From Streptomyces sp. cf386 (lineage in GTDB: Bacteria > Actinomycetota > Actinomycetes > Streptomycetales > Streptomycetaceae): a DNA stretch of 64,000 nt. The stretch lies in assembly GCF_900103585.1 (NCBI RefSeq), contig NZ_FNHV01000016.1, forward strand, positions 124,001-188,000, written 5' to 3'. Positions 1 to 7,875 of this stretch are shown here, one piece after another (positions within the stretch are counted from its first letter, which is position 1; each line of letters begins with the position of its first letter). The position numbers were made by a program, and so were the translations under genes. The notes beneath the pieces were generated by a model. That model worked only from the letters and a program-made list of their open reading frames with translations, did not search any database and was not told the origin of the DNA.

Positions 1-1
1 C

Positions 2-1357
2 CGGGGCGCGGTCGTCACGACCGTCGCGGACGCGGGTGCCGCCGATGTGGACGCGGCCGTACGCGCCGCGCGGGACGCCTTCGACGACGGGGCCTGGTCG
101 GGACTGAGCGGACGGGAGCGGGGTCGGGTGCTGCACCGGGTCGCCGAGCTGATCCGGGAGAACGCCGACACCATCGCCGAGCTGGAGAGCCGAGACGTCG
201 GCAAGCCGATCATGCTCGCCCACGCCGTGGACGTCACCAACGCGGCCAACGACTACGAGCACTTCGCCGCCCTCGCCCACGCCCTGGACGGCTCCGTCCG
301 GGACACACCCATGAACGCCCTCGCCTACGTGCGACGCCGGCCGCTCGGTGTGGTCGCGGCGATCACGCCGTACAACTTCCCGCTCATCCTGGCCGGCTCG
401 AAGATCGCCCCGGCCCTCGCGGCGGGCAACACGGTCGTGCACAAGCCGGCCGAGGAGACCCCCCTCAGCGCCCTCTACATGGCCGATCTCTTCAAGCGGG
501 CCGGGGTCCCCGACGGTGTGGTCAACGTCGTCACCGGCGGCCCCGCGGCCGGTGAGGCGCTGCTGCGGCACTCCGGTGTCGACAAGGTCGCCTTCACCGG
601 CTCGACCGCGGTGGGGCGGAAGGTCGCCGGCATCGCCGGTGAGTCGCTCAAGCCGGTCACGATGGAGCTCGGCGGGAACGCCGCCCATCTCGTCTTCGAG
701 GACGCCGACCTGGAGAAGGCGGTCGGCGCGATCATCAAGGGCTTCGTCTTCAACACCGGGCAGTTCTGCATGGGCGCACCGCGGCTGCTGGTGGCACGCC
801 AGGTCTACAGCACGCTGCTCGGCATCCTCGCCGACGCGGTGCCCGGAGTGCCGCTGGGGGACCCCCGCAAGCCCGAGACCGTGATCGGCCCGATGGCGGG
901 GGAGCGGCACCTGCGCAAGGTCGAGGAGTACGTCGACCTGGCCCGCAAGGAGGGCGGCCGCATCGTCTGCGGCGGTGAGCGGCTCGACCTCGACGGCGGC
1001 TACTACTACAAGCCCACGGTGATCGCCGACCTGCCGAACGACTCCCGGGTGATCCAGGAGGAGATCTTCGGCCCGGTCCTCACCGTCCAGCCCTTCGACT
1101 CCGAGGACGAGGCGATCGAGCTGGCCAACTCAACGCCGTACGGACTGGCCTCCGGCGTCCAGACCGGCAACCTGGCCCGCGCCCACCGCGTCGCCGACCG
1201 GCTCCAGGCCGGCATCGTCTGGGTCAACGACTGGGCGATGCTCGACCCGGCGGTCCCCTTCGGCGGCGTCAAGGACTCCGGCTTCGGTCGCGAGTACGGC
1301 CACGAGGCGCTCGACGCCTACACCACCACCAAGTCCGTCGTCGTCTCGCTCGACTGA
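2..1357 (+). CDS. NAD(P)-dependent aldehyde dehydrogenase (5' end outside window)
   Basis: Oxidises an aldehyde to its acid. The reading frame is open to the window edge and already reads like the N-terminal part of the family, so the first few dozen codons lie upstream; the internal GTG at 47 is not the real start. Visible family motifs are the cofactor-binding PYNFP segment, the MELGGN glutamate motif near nt 660, and GQFCMG with the catalytic Cys codon at 767-769. The C-terminal PFGGVKDSGFGRE motif is intact. It is followed after 25 nt by an aryl-alcohol-type dehydrogenase, which suggests a two-step alcohol to aldehyde to acid conversion, possibly of aromatic substrates; that substrate is an inference. 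Confidence 0.93.
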   Translation, partial: RGAVVTTVADAGAADVDAAVRAARDAFDDGAWSGLSGRERGRVLHRVAELIRENADTIAELESRDVGKPIMLAHAVDVTNAANDYEHFAALAHALDGSVRDTPMNALAYVRRRPLGVVAAITPYNFPLILAGSKIAPALAAGNTVVHKPAEETPLSALYMADLFKRAGVPDGVVNVVTGGPAAGEALLRHSGVDKVAFTGSTAVGRKVAGIAGESLKPVTMELGGNAAHLVFEDADLEKAVGAIIKGFVFNTGQFCMGAPRLLVARQVYSTLLGILADAVPGVPLGDPRKPETVIGPMAGERHLRKVEEYVDLARKEGGRIVCGGERLDLDGGYYYKPTVIADLPNDSRVIQEEIFGPVLTVQPFDSEDEAIELANSTPYGLASGVQTGNLARAHRVADRLQAGIVWVNDWAMLDPAVPFGGVKDSGFGREYGHEALDAYTTTKSVVVSLD

Positions 1358-1382
1358 GCGCACCGCCAAGGAGATCCGTTCC

Positions 1383-2489
1383 ATGACCATCCCCACCCGT
1401 GCCGCCGTCGTCGAGTCCGGCGGTGCCCCGTTCACCCTCTCCGACGTCGAGCTCGACGAGCCCGGGCCGCACGAGGCCGTCGTCCGCATGGTGGCGACCG
1501 GGCTGTGTCACACCGACCTCGGCGTGGCGAGCGGCGGACTGCCCTTCCCGCTCCCCGGCGTCCTCGGCCACGAAGGCGCGGGCGTCGTCGAGGCCGTCGG
1601 CTCGGCCGTGACCGGCGTCGCGCCCGGCGACCATGTCGTTCTGTCCTTCACCTCCTGCGGCGACTGCCGCAACTGCCGCGGCGGACACCCCGCGTACTGC
1701 GCGACCTGGCTGCCGCTGAACCTCATCGGCGGGCGCCGGGCCGACGGCAGCAGCACGATCAGCCGGGGCGGCGAGGAGCTGGGCGGCCACTTCTTCGGGC
1801 AGTCCTCCTTCGCCGAGCGGGCGCTGGTGGACGAGCGCAGCCTGGTGAAGGTCGACCCGGACGTGCCGCTCACCTCGATCGCCCCGCTGGGCTGCGGCGT
1901 GCAGACCGGGGTCGGCGCCGTCTGGAACGTACTGAAGCCGGTCACCGGCAGCACGGTCGTCGTCCTCGGTGCCGGAGCGGTCGGTCTTTCCGCGGTCATG
2001 GCCGCCGCCCTCACGCCCGCCACCCATATCGTCGCCGTCGACCGGGTCGGCGAACGCCTCGCTCTGGCCAAGGAGTTGGGCGCCACCCACACCGTCAACG
2101 CCGCCGAGGCCGACCTCGGCGGGGCGCTCGCCGAGATCACCGACGGCCGGGGCGCGGACGGCGTCGTGGAGACCACGGGCAACGTCGGCGTCCTGCGCCA
2201 GGGCGTTGACACGCTCGCCGCCCGCGGCACCCTGGTCGTCGTCGGCGCCCCGCCGTTCGGCACCGAAGTCGCCCTGGACGTCAACGGGCTGCTCGGCGGC
2301 AAGCAGATCGTCGGCCTCACCCTCGGCGACGCCGAAACGCAGAACTTCATCCCCGCCCTGGTCCGGCTGGTGAAGGAGGGGCGGCTTCCCCTGCACCGCC
2401 TGATCAGCACCTATCCGTTCGCGGACATCGACCAGGCGGTACGGGACATGGGCGCGGGCAAGGCGATCAAGCCCGTGCTGACGTTCTGA
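1383..2489 (+). CDS. Zinc-dependent alcohol dehydrogenase, aryl-alcohol type
   Basis: Medium-chain dehydrogenase of 368 residues that would interconvert an alcohol and an aldehyde with NAD. It shows the catalytic-zinc motifs GLCHTD and GHEGAG, the four-cysteine structural zinc lobe (CGDCRNCRGGHPAYC) and the Rossmann glycine motif VLGAGAVGL. The long NLIGGRRADGSS stretch after the lobe resembles benzyl/aryl-alcohol dehydrogenases of the XylB group. The ATG follows a strong AAGGAGAT ribosome site. It sits directly downstream of the aldehyde dehydrogenase and is probably cotranscribed with it. It ends one base before the stop of the convergent oxidoreductase gene. Exact substrate is not evident. 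Confidence 0.9.
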   Translation: MTIPTRAAVVESGGAPFTLSDVELDEPGPHEAVVRMVATGLCHTDLGVASGGLPFPLPGVLGHEGAGVVEAVGSAVTGVAPGDHVVLSFTSCGDCRNCRGGHPAYCATWLPLNLIGGRRADGSSTISRGGEELGGHFFGQSSFAERALVDERSLVKVDPDVPLTSIAPLGCGVQTGVGAVWNVLKPVTGSTVVVLGAGAVGLSAVMAAALTPATHIVAVDRVGERLALAKELGATHTVNAAEADLGGALAEITDGRGADGVVETTGNVGVLRQGVDTLAARGTLVVVGAPPFGTEVALDVNGLLGGKQIVGLTLGDAETQNFIPALVRLVKEGRLPLHRLISTYPFADIDQAVRDMGAGKAIKPVLTF

Positions 2490-2490
2490 C

Positions 2491-3441
2491 TCAGTCGAGC
2501 GTGAGGACCAGCTTCCCCGTGGTCCGGCCGGTGTCGCCGAGTGCGTGTGCCTCGGCGGCGTCGGCCAGCGGGAAGGTACCGGCGATCTCGACGCGCAGCC
2601 GGCCCTGCTCGACGAGGTCCGCGATCGCCCGCAGGTCGGCACGGTCGGCGTCCACGAGCATCCGCACGGCCCGAACGCCGAGGCGCTCGGCCTCCTCATG
2701 GAACTCGGCAGACCCGACCGGCAGGATCGAGACGACGACACCGCCCGGACGCAGCACGCTCAGCGAGCGCACCGACGTCTCACCACCCAGAGTGTCCAGC
2801 ACGACGTCCACGTCCTTCACGGCCTCGGTGAAGTCCGTCTCCCGGTAGTCGATCACCTCGTCCGCGCCGAGGCTGCGCAGGAACTCGTGCTTGCCCGCGC
2901 TCGCCGTGCCGATCACATACGCGCCCCGGGCCTTGGCGATCTGCACGGCCACATGCCCGACCCCGCCGGCCGCCGCGTGGATCAGCACCCGCTGTCCGGG
3001 CTGTACGTCCGCGTACTCGACCAGGGCCTGCCACGCGGTGAGGGAGACCAGCGGCAGCGCGCCCGCCTGCGTGTGGTCGATCGAGGCCGGCTTGTGGGCG
3101 AAGAAGCGCGCCGGGGCGGCGACGTACTCGGCGTGCGAGCCGTGGCCGAAGGGGTAGGACAGCATTCCGAAGACCTCGTCGCCGGGCTCGAACCGGGCGA
3201 CGCCGATCCCGACCGCCTCGACCACGCCGGAGACGTCCCAGCCCAGGACGAAGGGCGGCTCGCCCAGGAAGCCGCCGGTCGCGCGGTGCTTCCAGTCGGT
3301 CGGGTTGACGCCGGCGGCCCGTACGCGGACCAGGATCTCGTTGGGGCGCGGCTCGGGTCGGTCGACCTCCACCACCTTCAGGACCTCGGGACCGCCGAGG
3401 ACGTCCTGACTGATGGCTCGCATCGTGTTCACAGTGCTCAT
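2491..3441 (-). CDS. NADP-dependent zinc-free oxidoreductase (quinone oxidoreductase-like MDR)
   Basis: Medium-chain reductase of 316 residues without the structural-zinc cysteines, typical of NADPH:quinone or enone reductases. It has the N-terminal GroES-like part (VRVRAAGVNPTDWKHR), the Rossmann motif HAAAGGVGHVAVQIA and the C-terminal GKLVLTLD ending of this family. I chose the ATG at 3441; an in-frame TTG six bases upstream and an ATG at 3423 are alternatives and none has a strong ribosome site. It is divergent from a GlxA-type AraC regulator, with a perfect 10-bp inverted repeat between the two genes, so it is the likely regulatory target of that neighbour. Confidence 0.88.
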   Translation of the reverse strand: MSTVNTMRAISQDVLGGPEVLKVVEVDRPEPRPNEILVRVRAAGVNPTDWKHRATGGFLGEPPFVLGWDVSGVVEAVGIGVARFEPGDEVFGMLSYPFGHGSHAEYVAAPARFFAHKPASIDHTQAGALPLVSLTAWQALVEYADVQPGQRVLIHAAAGGVGHVAVQIAKARGAYVIGTASAGKHEFLRSLGADEVIDYRETDFTEAVKDVDVVLDTLGGETSVRSLSVLRPGGVVVSILPVGSAEFHEEAERLGVRAVRMLVDADRADLRAIADLVEQGRLRVEIAGTFPLADAAEAHALGDTGRTTGKLVLTLD

Positions 3442-3477
3442 GGTCAACCAGCCTGCCGGGGGCCGCCCGGCAGGAAA

Positions 3478-3514
3478 ATGGCACGATGGCCAACCTTCGA
3501 TAGGATCGTGCCAT
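3478..3514. promoter_or_regulatory. Perfect 10-bp inverted repeat in the divergent oxidoreductase / GlxA intergenic region
   Basis: ATGGCACGAT (3478-3487) and ATCGTGCCAT (3505-3514) are exact inverted copies with a 17-bp spacer. A TAGGAT -10-like hexamer (3501-3506) lies on the right flank. The position between a divergent AraC-type regulator and its neighbour suggests the regulator's operator; binding is inferred. Confidence 0.6.
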
Positions 3515-3548
3515 GTGTGGTGAGCGTAGTGAGCAGGGTGAAGGGCAA

Positions 3549-4493
3549 GTGGAACGGGTCGTCGTGCTGGCCCTCGACGGCGTCTACCCCTTCGAGCTCG
3601 GCATCCCCAGCCGCATCTTCGGCGCCGCAGACGGCCGCTACGAGGTGCTGACCTGCAGCGTCGACGGCCGCCCGGTGCGCAGCAACGCCGACTTCACCAT
3701 CGGCGTCCAGCACGGCCCGGAGATCCTCGCCACGGCCGACACCGTGGTGGTCGCCTCCGTGGCCGTCCCGCACATTCCCATGGAGCTGCCTGCCGAGGTC
3801 GCCGACGCGCTCGCGCGGATCCGCCCGGACGCGCGCATCGTGTCGATCTGCACCGCCGCCTTCGTCCTCGCCGCGGCGGGCCTCCTCGACGGCCGGAAGG
3901 CCACCACGCACTGGCACGTGACCGATCTGTTCCGGCGCCGGTACCCACACGTCGACCTGGACCCGGACGTCCTCTTCGTCCACGACGGTCGGATCCTCAC
4001 CTCGGCCGGCGCCGCCTCCGGCGTCGACGTCTGCCTGCACATCGTCCGCACCGACCACGGCAGCGAACTGGCCAACAGGGTCGCCCGGCGCTGCGTCGTG
4101 CCCCCGTTCCGCGACGGCGGCCAGGCCCAGTACATCGAGCAACCGGTGCCGGAGAGCGGAGCCGCGAGCACCGCCGCCACCCGCGCCTGGGCCCTGGAGC
4201 ACCTCGACGAACCGCTCACCCTGGCCGATCTCGCCGGCCACGCCCGGATGAGCCTGCGCACCTTCGCCCGGCGTTTCAACGACGAGGTGGGCCTCAGCCC
4301 CGGCCGCTGGCTGATCCAGCAGCGCGTCGTGCGCGCCCGGCACCTGCTGGAGTCCAGCGACCTGTCGGTCGACCGGATCGCCGGCCGGGTCGGCTTCGCG
4401 ACGGGCGCCTCCCTGCGTCAGCACCTGCACGCCGCGATCGGGGTGTCGCCGCAGACCTACCGGCGTACGTTCCAGGCCGCCGCGACCCGCTGA
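3549..4493 (+). CDS. GlxA-type transcriptional regulator (DJ-1/PfpI domain + AraC HTH)
   Basis: Two-domain regulator. The N-terminal half is a DJ-1/PfpI amidotransferase-like sensor domain with the CTAAFVLAAAGLLDGRKATTHW segment around the elbow cysteine; the C-terminal third is an AraC double helix-turn-helix (LTLADLAGHARMSLRTFARR and DLSVDRIAGRVGFATG). The frame is open from an ATG at 3513, but that codon lies inside the inverted repeat; the GTG at 3549 gives the usual MERVVVLALDGV start of this family and is preceded by a GAAGGG, so I prefer it (314 residues). It is divergent from the zinc-free oxidoreductase and probably controls it and itself. The inducer is unknown. Confidence 0.88.
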   Translation: MERVVVLALDGVYPFELGIPSRIFGAADGRYEVLTCSVDGRPVRSNADFTIGVQHGPEILATADTVVVASVAVPHIPMELPAEVADALARIRPDARIVSICTAAFVLAAAGLLDGRKATTHWHVTDLFRRRYPHVDLDPDVLFVHDGRILTSAGAASGVDVCLHIVRTDHGSELANRVARRCVVPPFRDGGQAQYIEQPVPESGAASTAATRAWALEHLDEPLTLADLAGHARMSLRTFARRFNDEVGLSPGRWLIQQRVVRARHLLESSDLSVDRIAGRVGFATGASLRQHLHAAIGVSPQTYRRTFQAAATR

Positions 4494-4503
4494 GCGCCGC
4501 CGA

Positions 4504-4525
4504 GGTGAACCCCGGGTGAACCGAC
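4504..4525 (-). promoter_or_regulatory. PHO-box-like direct repeat upstream of the conservon
   Basis: On the minus strand the heptamer GTTCACC occurs twice (4521-4515 and 4510-4504) with exactly 11-bp periodicity. This matches the known Streptomyces PhoP binding unit, in which GTTCACC repeats every 11 bp. It lies between the GlxA-type gene and cvnA. PhoP binding is inferred, not shown. Confidence 0.5.
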
Positions 4526-4580
4526 TCGTCGATTTCTCCAACTGTGCAGGTGAGTAAAGCCATTTGTCGATTTACGTTCT

Positions 4581-4617
4581 CTTGGCGGACAGTGACGGAA
4601 CCCTCACTTCCGCCAAG
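4581..4617. promoter_or_regulatory. Strong hairpin upstream of cvnA
   Basis: CTTGGCGGA (4581-4589), a one-base bulge, then AGTGA (4591-4595) pair perfectly with TCACT (4604-4608) and TCCGCCAAG (4609-4617), giving a 14-bp stem with an 8-base loop. There is no T-tract. It could be a terminator for the upstream regulator gene, a leader structure of the conservon or a protein-binding palindrome. Confidence 0.5.
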
Positions 4618-4781
4618 CTGCGTGGTTGATCCTTTTGCGTTCAAACCCGATAAGCTCCCGTTCGGCGCTGCGAGTTGACTCGGTCGAGACTTGCTCTTGA
4701 TCGGTCGTCTCGCGGTGCGTACTCATGAGTGCGATCGCCTTGCACACCCCCCTTGATCGATCGTTGCCTCGAAGGATGCAG

Positions 4782-6506
4782 ATGGAACTCGCCACTCCGC
4801 CGCCGGCGGCGCGGCCCCCTGTCGCCTGGTACAGCTGGTGGCTGATGCCACTGGCTTTAGGAGGTGGGACGGTTGCCGCCACGTTCATGAGCTCGGAGCG
4901 AATAACCGCCGGTGTCGCGGGCGTCGCGGCGACCGCGGCCACCTCCGTGTGTGTACGTCTCTTGCTGCGCACACGGACGCAGCTGACCAAGTCCGAGGGT
5001 GAGTTCCGCACCTCGCAGGCCGAGCACTCGCAGCAGTGGCAGCAGCATGTGGCGGGCCTTGAGCGGAAGTTCAGCGCCGACCGCGCCGCCCTGGAGAACC
5101 GCCTCGCCGAGCAGTCCGGTGCCTACGAGGCCCAAATGGCTGAGCATGTCCGGGCGTACGAGGAGCGACTGGCCGAGGAGAGCGCCTCCTACGAGGAGCG
5201 GATCGCCGCCCAGGCCACGTCGTACGAGACCCAGCTCGCCGATCAGGCCGAGGTCTGGCAGGAGCAGCTGGCACACCAGCTGTCCGCGGTCGCCCGGCTC
5301 GCCGACGAGCAGCTCCCCGAAGCGATGCGCCAGCTGCGCGAGGGCGACGCCATCGACGACCTGCTGCCGAGCGTCAACCAGTGCGCCAAGGTCAGCGCGG
5401 AGCTGCAGGCCAACCTGCGCAAGGTCCTGCGTACTTCGCTGATCGGCGTCGAGGAGGAGTTCAACCGCTCGACCTCCGCCGAGCAGGCCGTGATCAGCGT
5501 CGGCAACCGTATCCACGTCCTGACCAGCAAGCTGCGCGGTCGGCTGCACGAGCTGCAGGGCGAGCACGGCCGGCTGCCGGCCGTCGCCCGGGGTCTGATG
5601 GAGCTCGACCAGGCGATCGGCCCCGCCGACTGTCTCGCCGCCAGCATCAGCGTGCTCGGCGGCTCGGACCGGCCCGGCCGGCAGTGGCAGGAGCCGCAGC
5701 GGCTGCTCAGTGTGGTGCGCGGCGGCATCGGCCGGATCAAGGACTTCCACCGGATCGACGTACGCCATCTGCCCGAACTCGGCGTCGACGGCGGCCTGGT
5801 GGACCACCTCACGCTGATCTTCGCCCACCTGCTGGACAACGCGGCCCGCTACTCGCCGCCCACCGAGCCGGTGGTCGTCTCCGGCAAGGAGGTCCCCAAC
5901 GGCGTCGGCATCGAGATCCAGGACTCCGGCAAGGGCCTGAGTGAGGAGAAGAAGCGCGAGGCCGAGGAGGCTCTGACCGGCACCGCGGCCGGACCGGGCA
6001 TCGGCGGCATCTCCGAGGACGCCAACATCGGTCTGCGCGTCGTCGGCGCTCTCGCCCGCCGCTACGGCATCCGCGTCACCTTCGCGGACTCGCCCTGGCT
6101 CGGCACCTCGGTGGTGGTGGTGGTTCCGCACAAGTACTTCAGCCCGCTGCCCGCCGCCGCCCCGGCCGCCGCCGCGACCCCGGCGGTGCAGTCCGCCGAG
6201 GCCGCCCCGGTGCGCACGGCGGCCGCCGTCGAATGGGTGGCCGAGCCCGGCGAGACCGTGGACACCACGCCCGGCGGACTGCCCCGGCGCCGCAGCAAAC
6301 GGAACGAGACGGTGCGGCACGAGCCGGCCGAACGGCCGGAGCGGACCGAGGAGTCGAGCGTCGCCGCCGTCCCGCCGGACGCCTCGTTCGCCGGTCTGGC
6401 CGCCTTCGCCACGGCCGGCCGGGAGGTCGGCGAGGAGTCCACCGAGGAGGAGACCGCACCTGCCGGAAGCGGATCCACCGAGCACCACACTGAAGAGAGC
6501 GACTAG
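4782..6506 (+). CDS. cvnA: Conservon sensor-kinase-like protein CvnA
   Basis: Membrane-anchored histidine-kinase-like ATPase, first member of a conservon, the actinobacterial four-gene module that behaves like a G-protein-coupled receptor system. Two hydrophobic segments lie at the N-terminus, followed by a long coiled coil with repeated SYEERIA-like units, then a GHKL ATPase domain with N-box DNAARYSP and G-box DSGKGL. No clear phospho-acceptor His box is seen. The C-terminus is a Pro/Ala/Glu-rich tail. ATG 4782 sits 6 nt after GAAGG and is preferred; in-frame ATGs exist at 4725 and 4776. Codon 26 is a TTA (4857-4859), so translation is expected to depend on the bldA tRNA. cvnB follows after 4 nt. 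Confidence 0.9.
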   Translation: MELATPPPAARPPVAWYSWWLMPLALGGGTVAATFMSSERITAGVAGVAATAATSVCVRLLLRTRTQLTKSEGEFRTSQAEHSQQWQQHVAGLERKFSADRAALENRLAEQSGAYEAQMAEHVRAYEERLAEESASYEERIAAQATSYETQLADQAEVWQEQLAHQLSAVARLADEQLPEAMRQLREGDAIDDLLPSVNQCAKVSAELQANLRKVLRTSLIGVEEEFNRSTSAEQAVISVGNRIHVLTSKLRGRLHELQGEHGRLPAVARGLMELDQAIGPADCLAASISVLGGSDRPGRQWQEPQRLLSVVRGGIGRIKDFHRIDVRHLPELGVDGGLVDHLTLIFAHLLDNAARYSPPTEPVVVSGKEVPNGVGIEIQDSGKGLSEEKKREAEEALTGTAAGPGIGGISEDANIGLRVVGALARRYGIRVTFADSPWLGTSVVVVVPHKYFSPLPAAAPAAAATPAVQSAEAAPVRTAAAVEWVAEPGETVDTTPGGLPRRRSKRNETVRHEPAERPERTEESSVAAVPPDASFAGLAAFATAGREVGEESTEEETAPAGSGSTEHHTEESD

Positions 6507-6510
6507 TCCC

Positions 6511-6921
6511 ATGACGCAACAGGGAACCGACGTGAGCTGGGCGCTCCGTGATCTGGTGGAGTCCATCCCGGAGATCCGATTCGCCCTCGTGGCCTCCAGC
6601 GACGGCAAGGCCATCACCTCCTTTGGTGCCGAAGACCCCGACGACGTCGACCGGTTCGCGGCCGTGGTGGCCGGACTGCAGGCGCTGGCGCAGCCGGTCG
6701 CCGAGCAGTTCCCCAAGTACGCGGGACAGCTCAGGCTGGCGATGATCGAGGTCGACGGCGGGCACCTCTTCGTCGTACGGGCCGGGGTGGAGACCTATCT
6801 CGGCGTCCTCGCCCGGGAAGGCCTCGACCAGGGCCTGCTCGGCCACCAGATGAGGGACCTGGCGCGCAGGATGGGTGAGTTGCTCGGCACCACTCCGCGC
6901 CTGGAGGAGCACTCTGGATGA
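6511..6921 (+). CDS. cvnB: Conservon Roadblock/LC7 protein CvnB
   Basis: Small roadblock/LC7-fold protein of 136 residues, typical partner and likely GTPase-modulating subunit for the small GTPase CvnD. The pattern DLVESIPEIRFALVASSDGK followed by FAAVVAGLQALAQPVAEQF and a C-terminal LLGHQMRDLARRM is diagnostic of conservon CvnB members. It starts 4 nt after cvnA and overlaps cvnC by 4 nt (ATGA), which indicates translational coupling and a fixed stoichiometry of the Cvn complex at the membrane. Confidence 0.93.
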   Translation: MTQQGTDVSWALRDLVESIPEIRFALVASSDGKAITSFGAEDPDDVDRFAAVVAGLQALAQPVAEQFPKYAGQLRLAMIEVDGGHLFVVRAGVETYLGVLAREGLDQGLLGHQMRDLARRMGELLGTTPRLEEHSG

Positions 6922-7289
6922 GTGCTCCCCGCCGGCCCACGAATCCGTCCGGTCTCGAGCGTTATTACGTCCTCACCAAGGGGCGTAGCGGACCGGGCGG
7001 TTCGGCGTCGAGTCTCGACGTGGCAACCCTCATCGTCTCCCGCACCGCCCCCGCGCTGGGCTTGCAGCACGAGCACGAGGAGATCCTCCGGCGCTGCCGC
7101 GATCCGCTGTCGGTGGCCGAACTCGGCGCCCACCTCGGACTGCCCTTCAACATTCTCGCGGTGCTGCTGACGGATCTGCTGGAGGCAGGCCACGTCGAAG
7201 CCCGTGACCCCATCCCGGCGCACGACGCCGGCCGCGGGCCCGACCTCGCGCTCCTTGAGGAGGTACTCAGTGGACTTCAAAGGCTTTGA
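6918..7289 (+). CDS. cvnC: Conservon DUF742 protein CvnC
   Basis: DUF742 protein of 123 residues, the third conservon component. It contains the family's RYYVLTKGR beginning, an ISRT-like VSRTAPA segment and a winged-helix-like LSVAELGAHLGLPFNILAVLLTDLLEAGHV stretch. Its biochemical role is not established, but it is always found between CvnB and CvnD. The ATG overlaps the cvnB stop by 4 nt and its 3' end overlaps the start of cvnD by 20 nt. Confidence 0.92.
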   Translation: MSAPRRPTNPSGLERYYVLTKGRSGPGGSASSLDVATLIVSRTAPALGLQHEHEEILRRCRDPLSVAELGAHLGLPFNILAVLLTDLLEAGHVEARDPIPAHDAGRGPDLALLEEVLSGLQRL

Positions 7290-7875
7290 CCATCCCGGCG
7301 GGCCGGGTGGTGGGGGCACCCGCTCGGTGAAGGTGATGATCGCCGGTGGCTTCGGCACCGGGAAGACCACCATGGTCCGCTCGGTGAGCGACATCAAGCC
7401 GCTCACCACCGAGGAGACCCTCACCCAGGCCAGCGCCGCCGATGATCACCTCATCGGCGTCGCCGACAAGACGGAGACCACCGTCAGCCTGGACTTCGGC
7501 AAGATCGGCCTCAACGAAAGCCTGATGCTGTACCTGTTCGGCACGCCCGGCCAGGAGCGCTTCTGGTTCCTGTGGAACGGCCTGTTCAAGGGCGCGCTCG
7601 GCGCGGTCGTCCTGGTGGACACCCGCCGGCTCGCCTCCAGCTTCCGGGCCATCGAGGAGATGGAGCGGCAGAACGTCCCGTTCGTCGTCGCGCTGAACGT
7701 CTTCCCCGACTCCAAGGACTACCCGGTCGAGGAGATCAGGGACGCCCTGGACATCGCCGAGCACATCCCGGTCGTGGCCTGCGACGCCCGCGACCGGGCC
7801 TCCAGCCGTGACGTGCTCGTCGCGCTGATCCGGCACTTGAAGGATCGCTCCTCCGTCGCACTGGAGCCCCGATGA
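7270..7875 (+). CDS. cvnD: Conservon small GTPase CvnD
   Basis: Small GTP-binding protein of 201 residues, the G-protein-like output of the conservon. The P-loop is GGFGTGKTT (residues 26-34). A GTPGQERF motif stands in for the switch-II DxxG region, and NVFPD replaces the usual NKxD. GTG 7270 lies behind a GAGGAGG ribosome site and gives the standard MDFKGF start, so the upstream in-frame ATG at 7204 is unlikely. It overlaps cvnC by 20 nt and the following P450 gene by 4 nt (ATGA), tying all five genes into one translational unit. Confidence 0.93.
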   Translation: MDFKGFDHPGGPGGGGTRSVKVMIAGGFGTGKTTMVRSVSDIKPLTTEETLTQASAADDHLIGVADKTETTVSLDFGKIGLNESLMLYLFGTPGQERFWFLWNGLFKGALGAVVLVDTRRLASSFRAIEEMERQNVPFVVALNVFPDSKDYPVEEIRDALDIAEHIPVVACDARDRASSRDVLVALIRHLKDRSSVALEPR

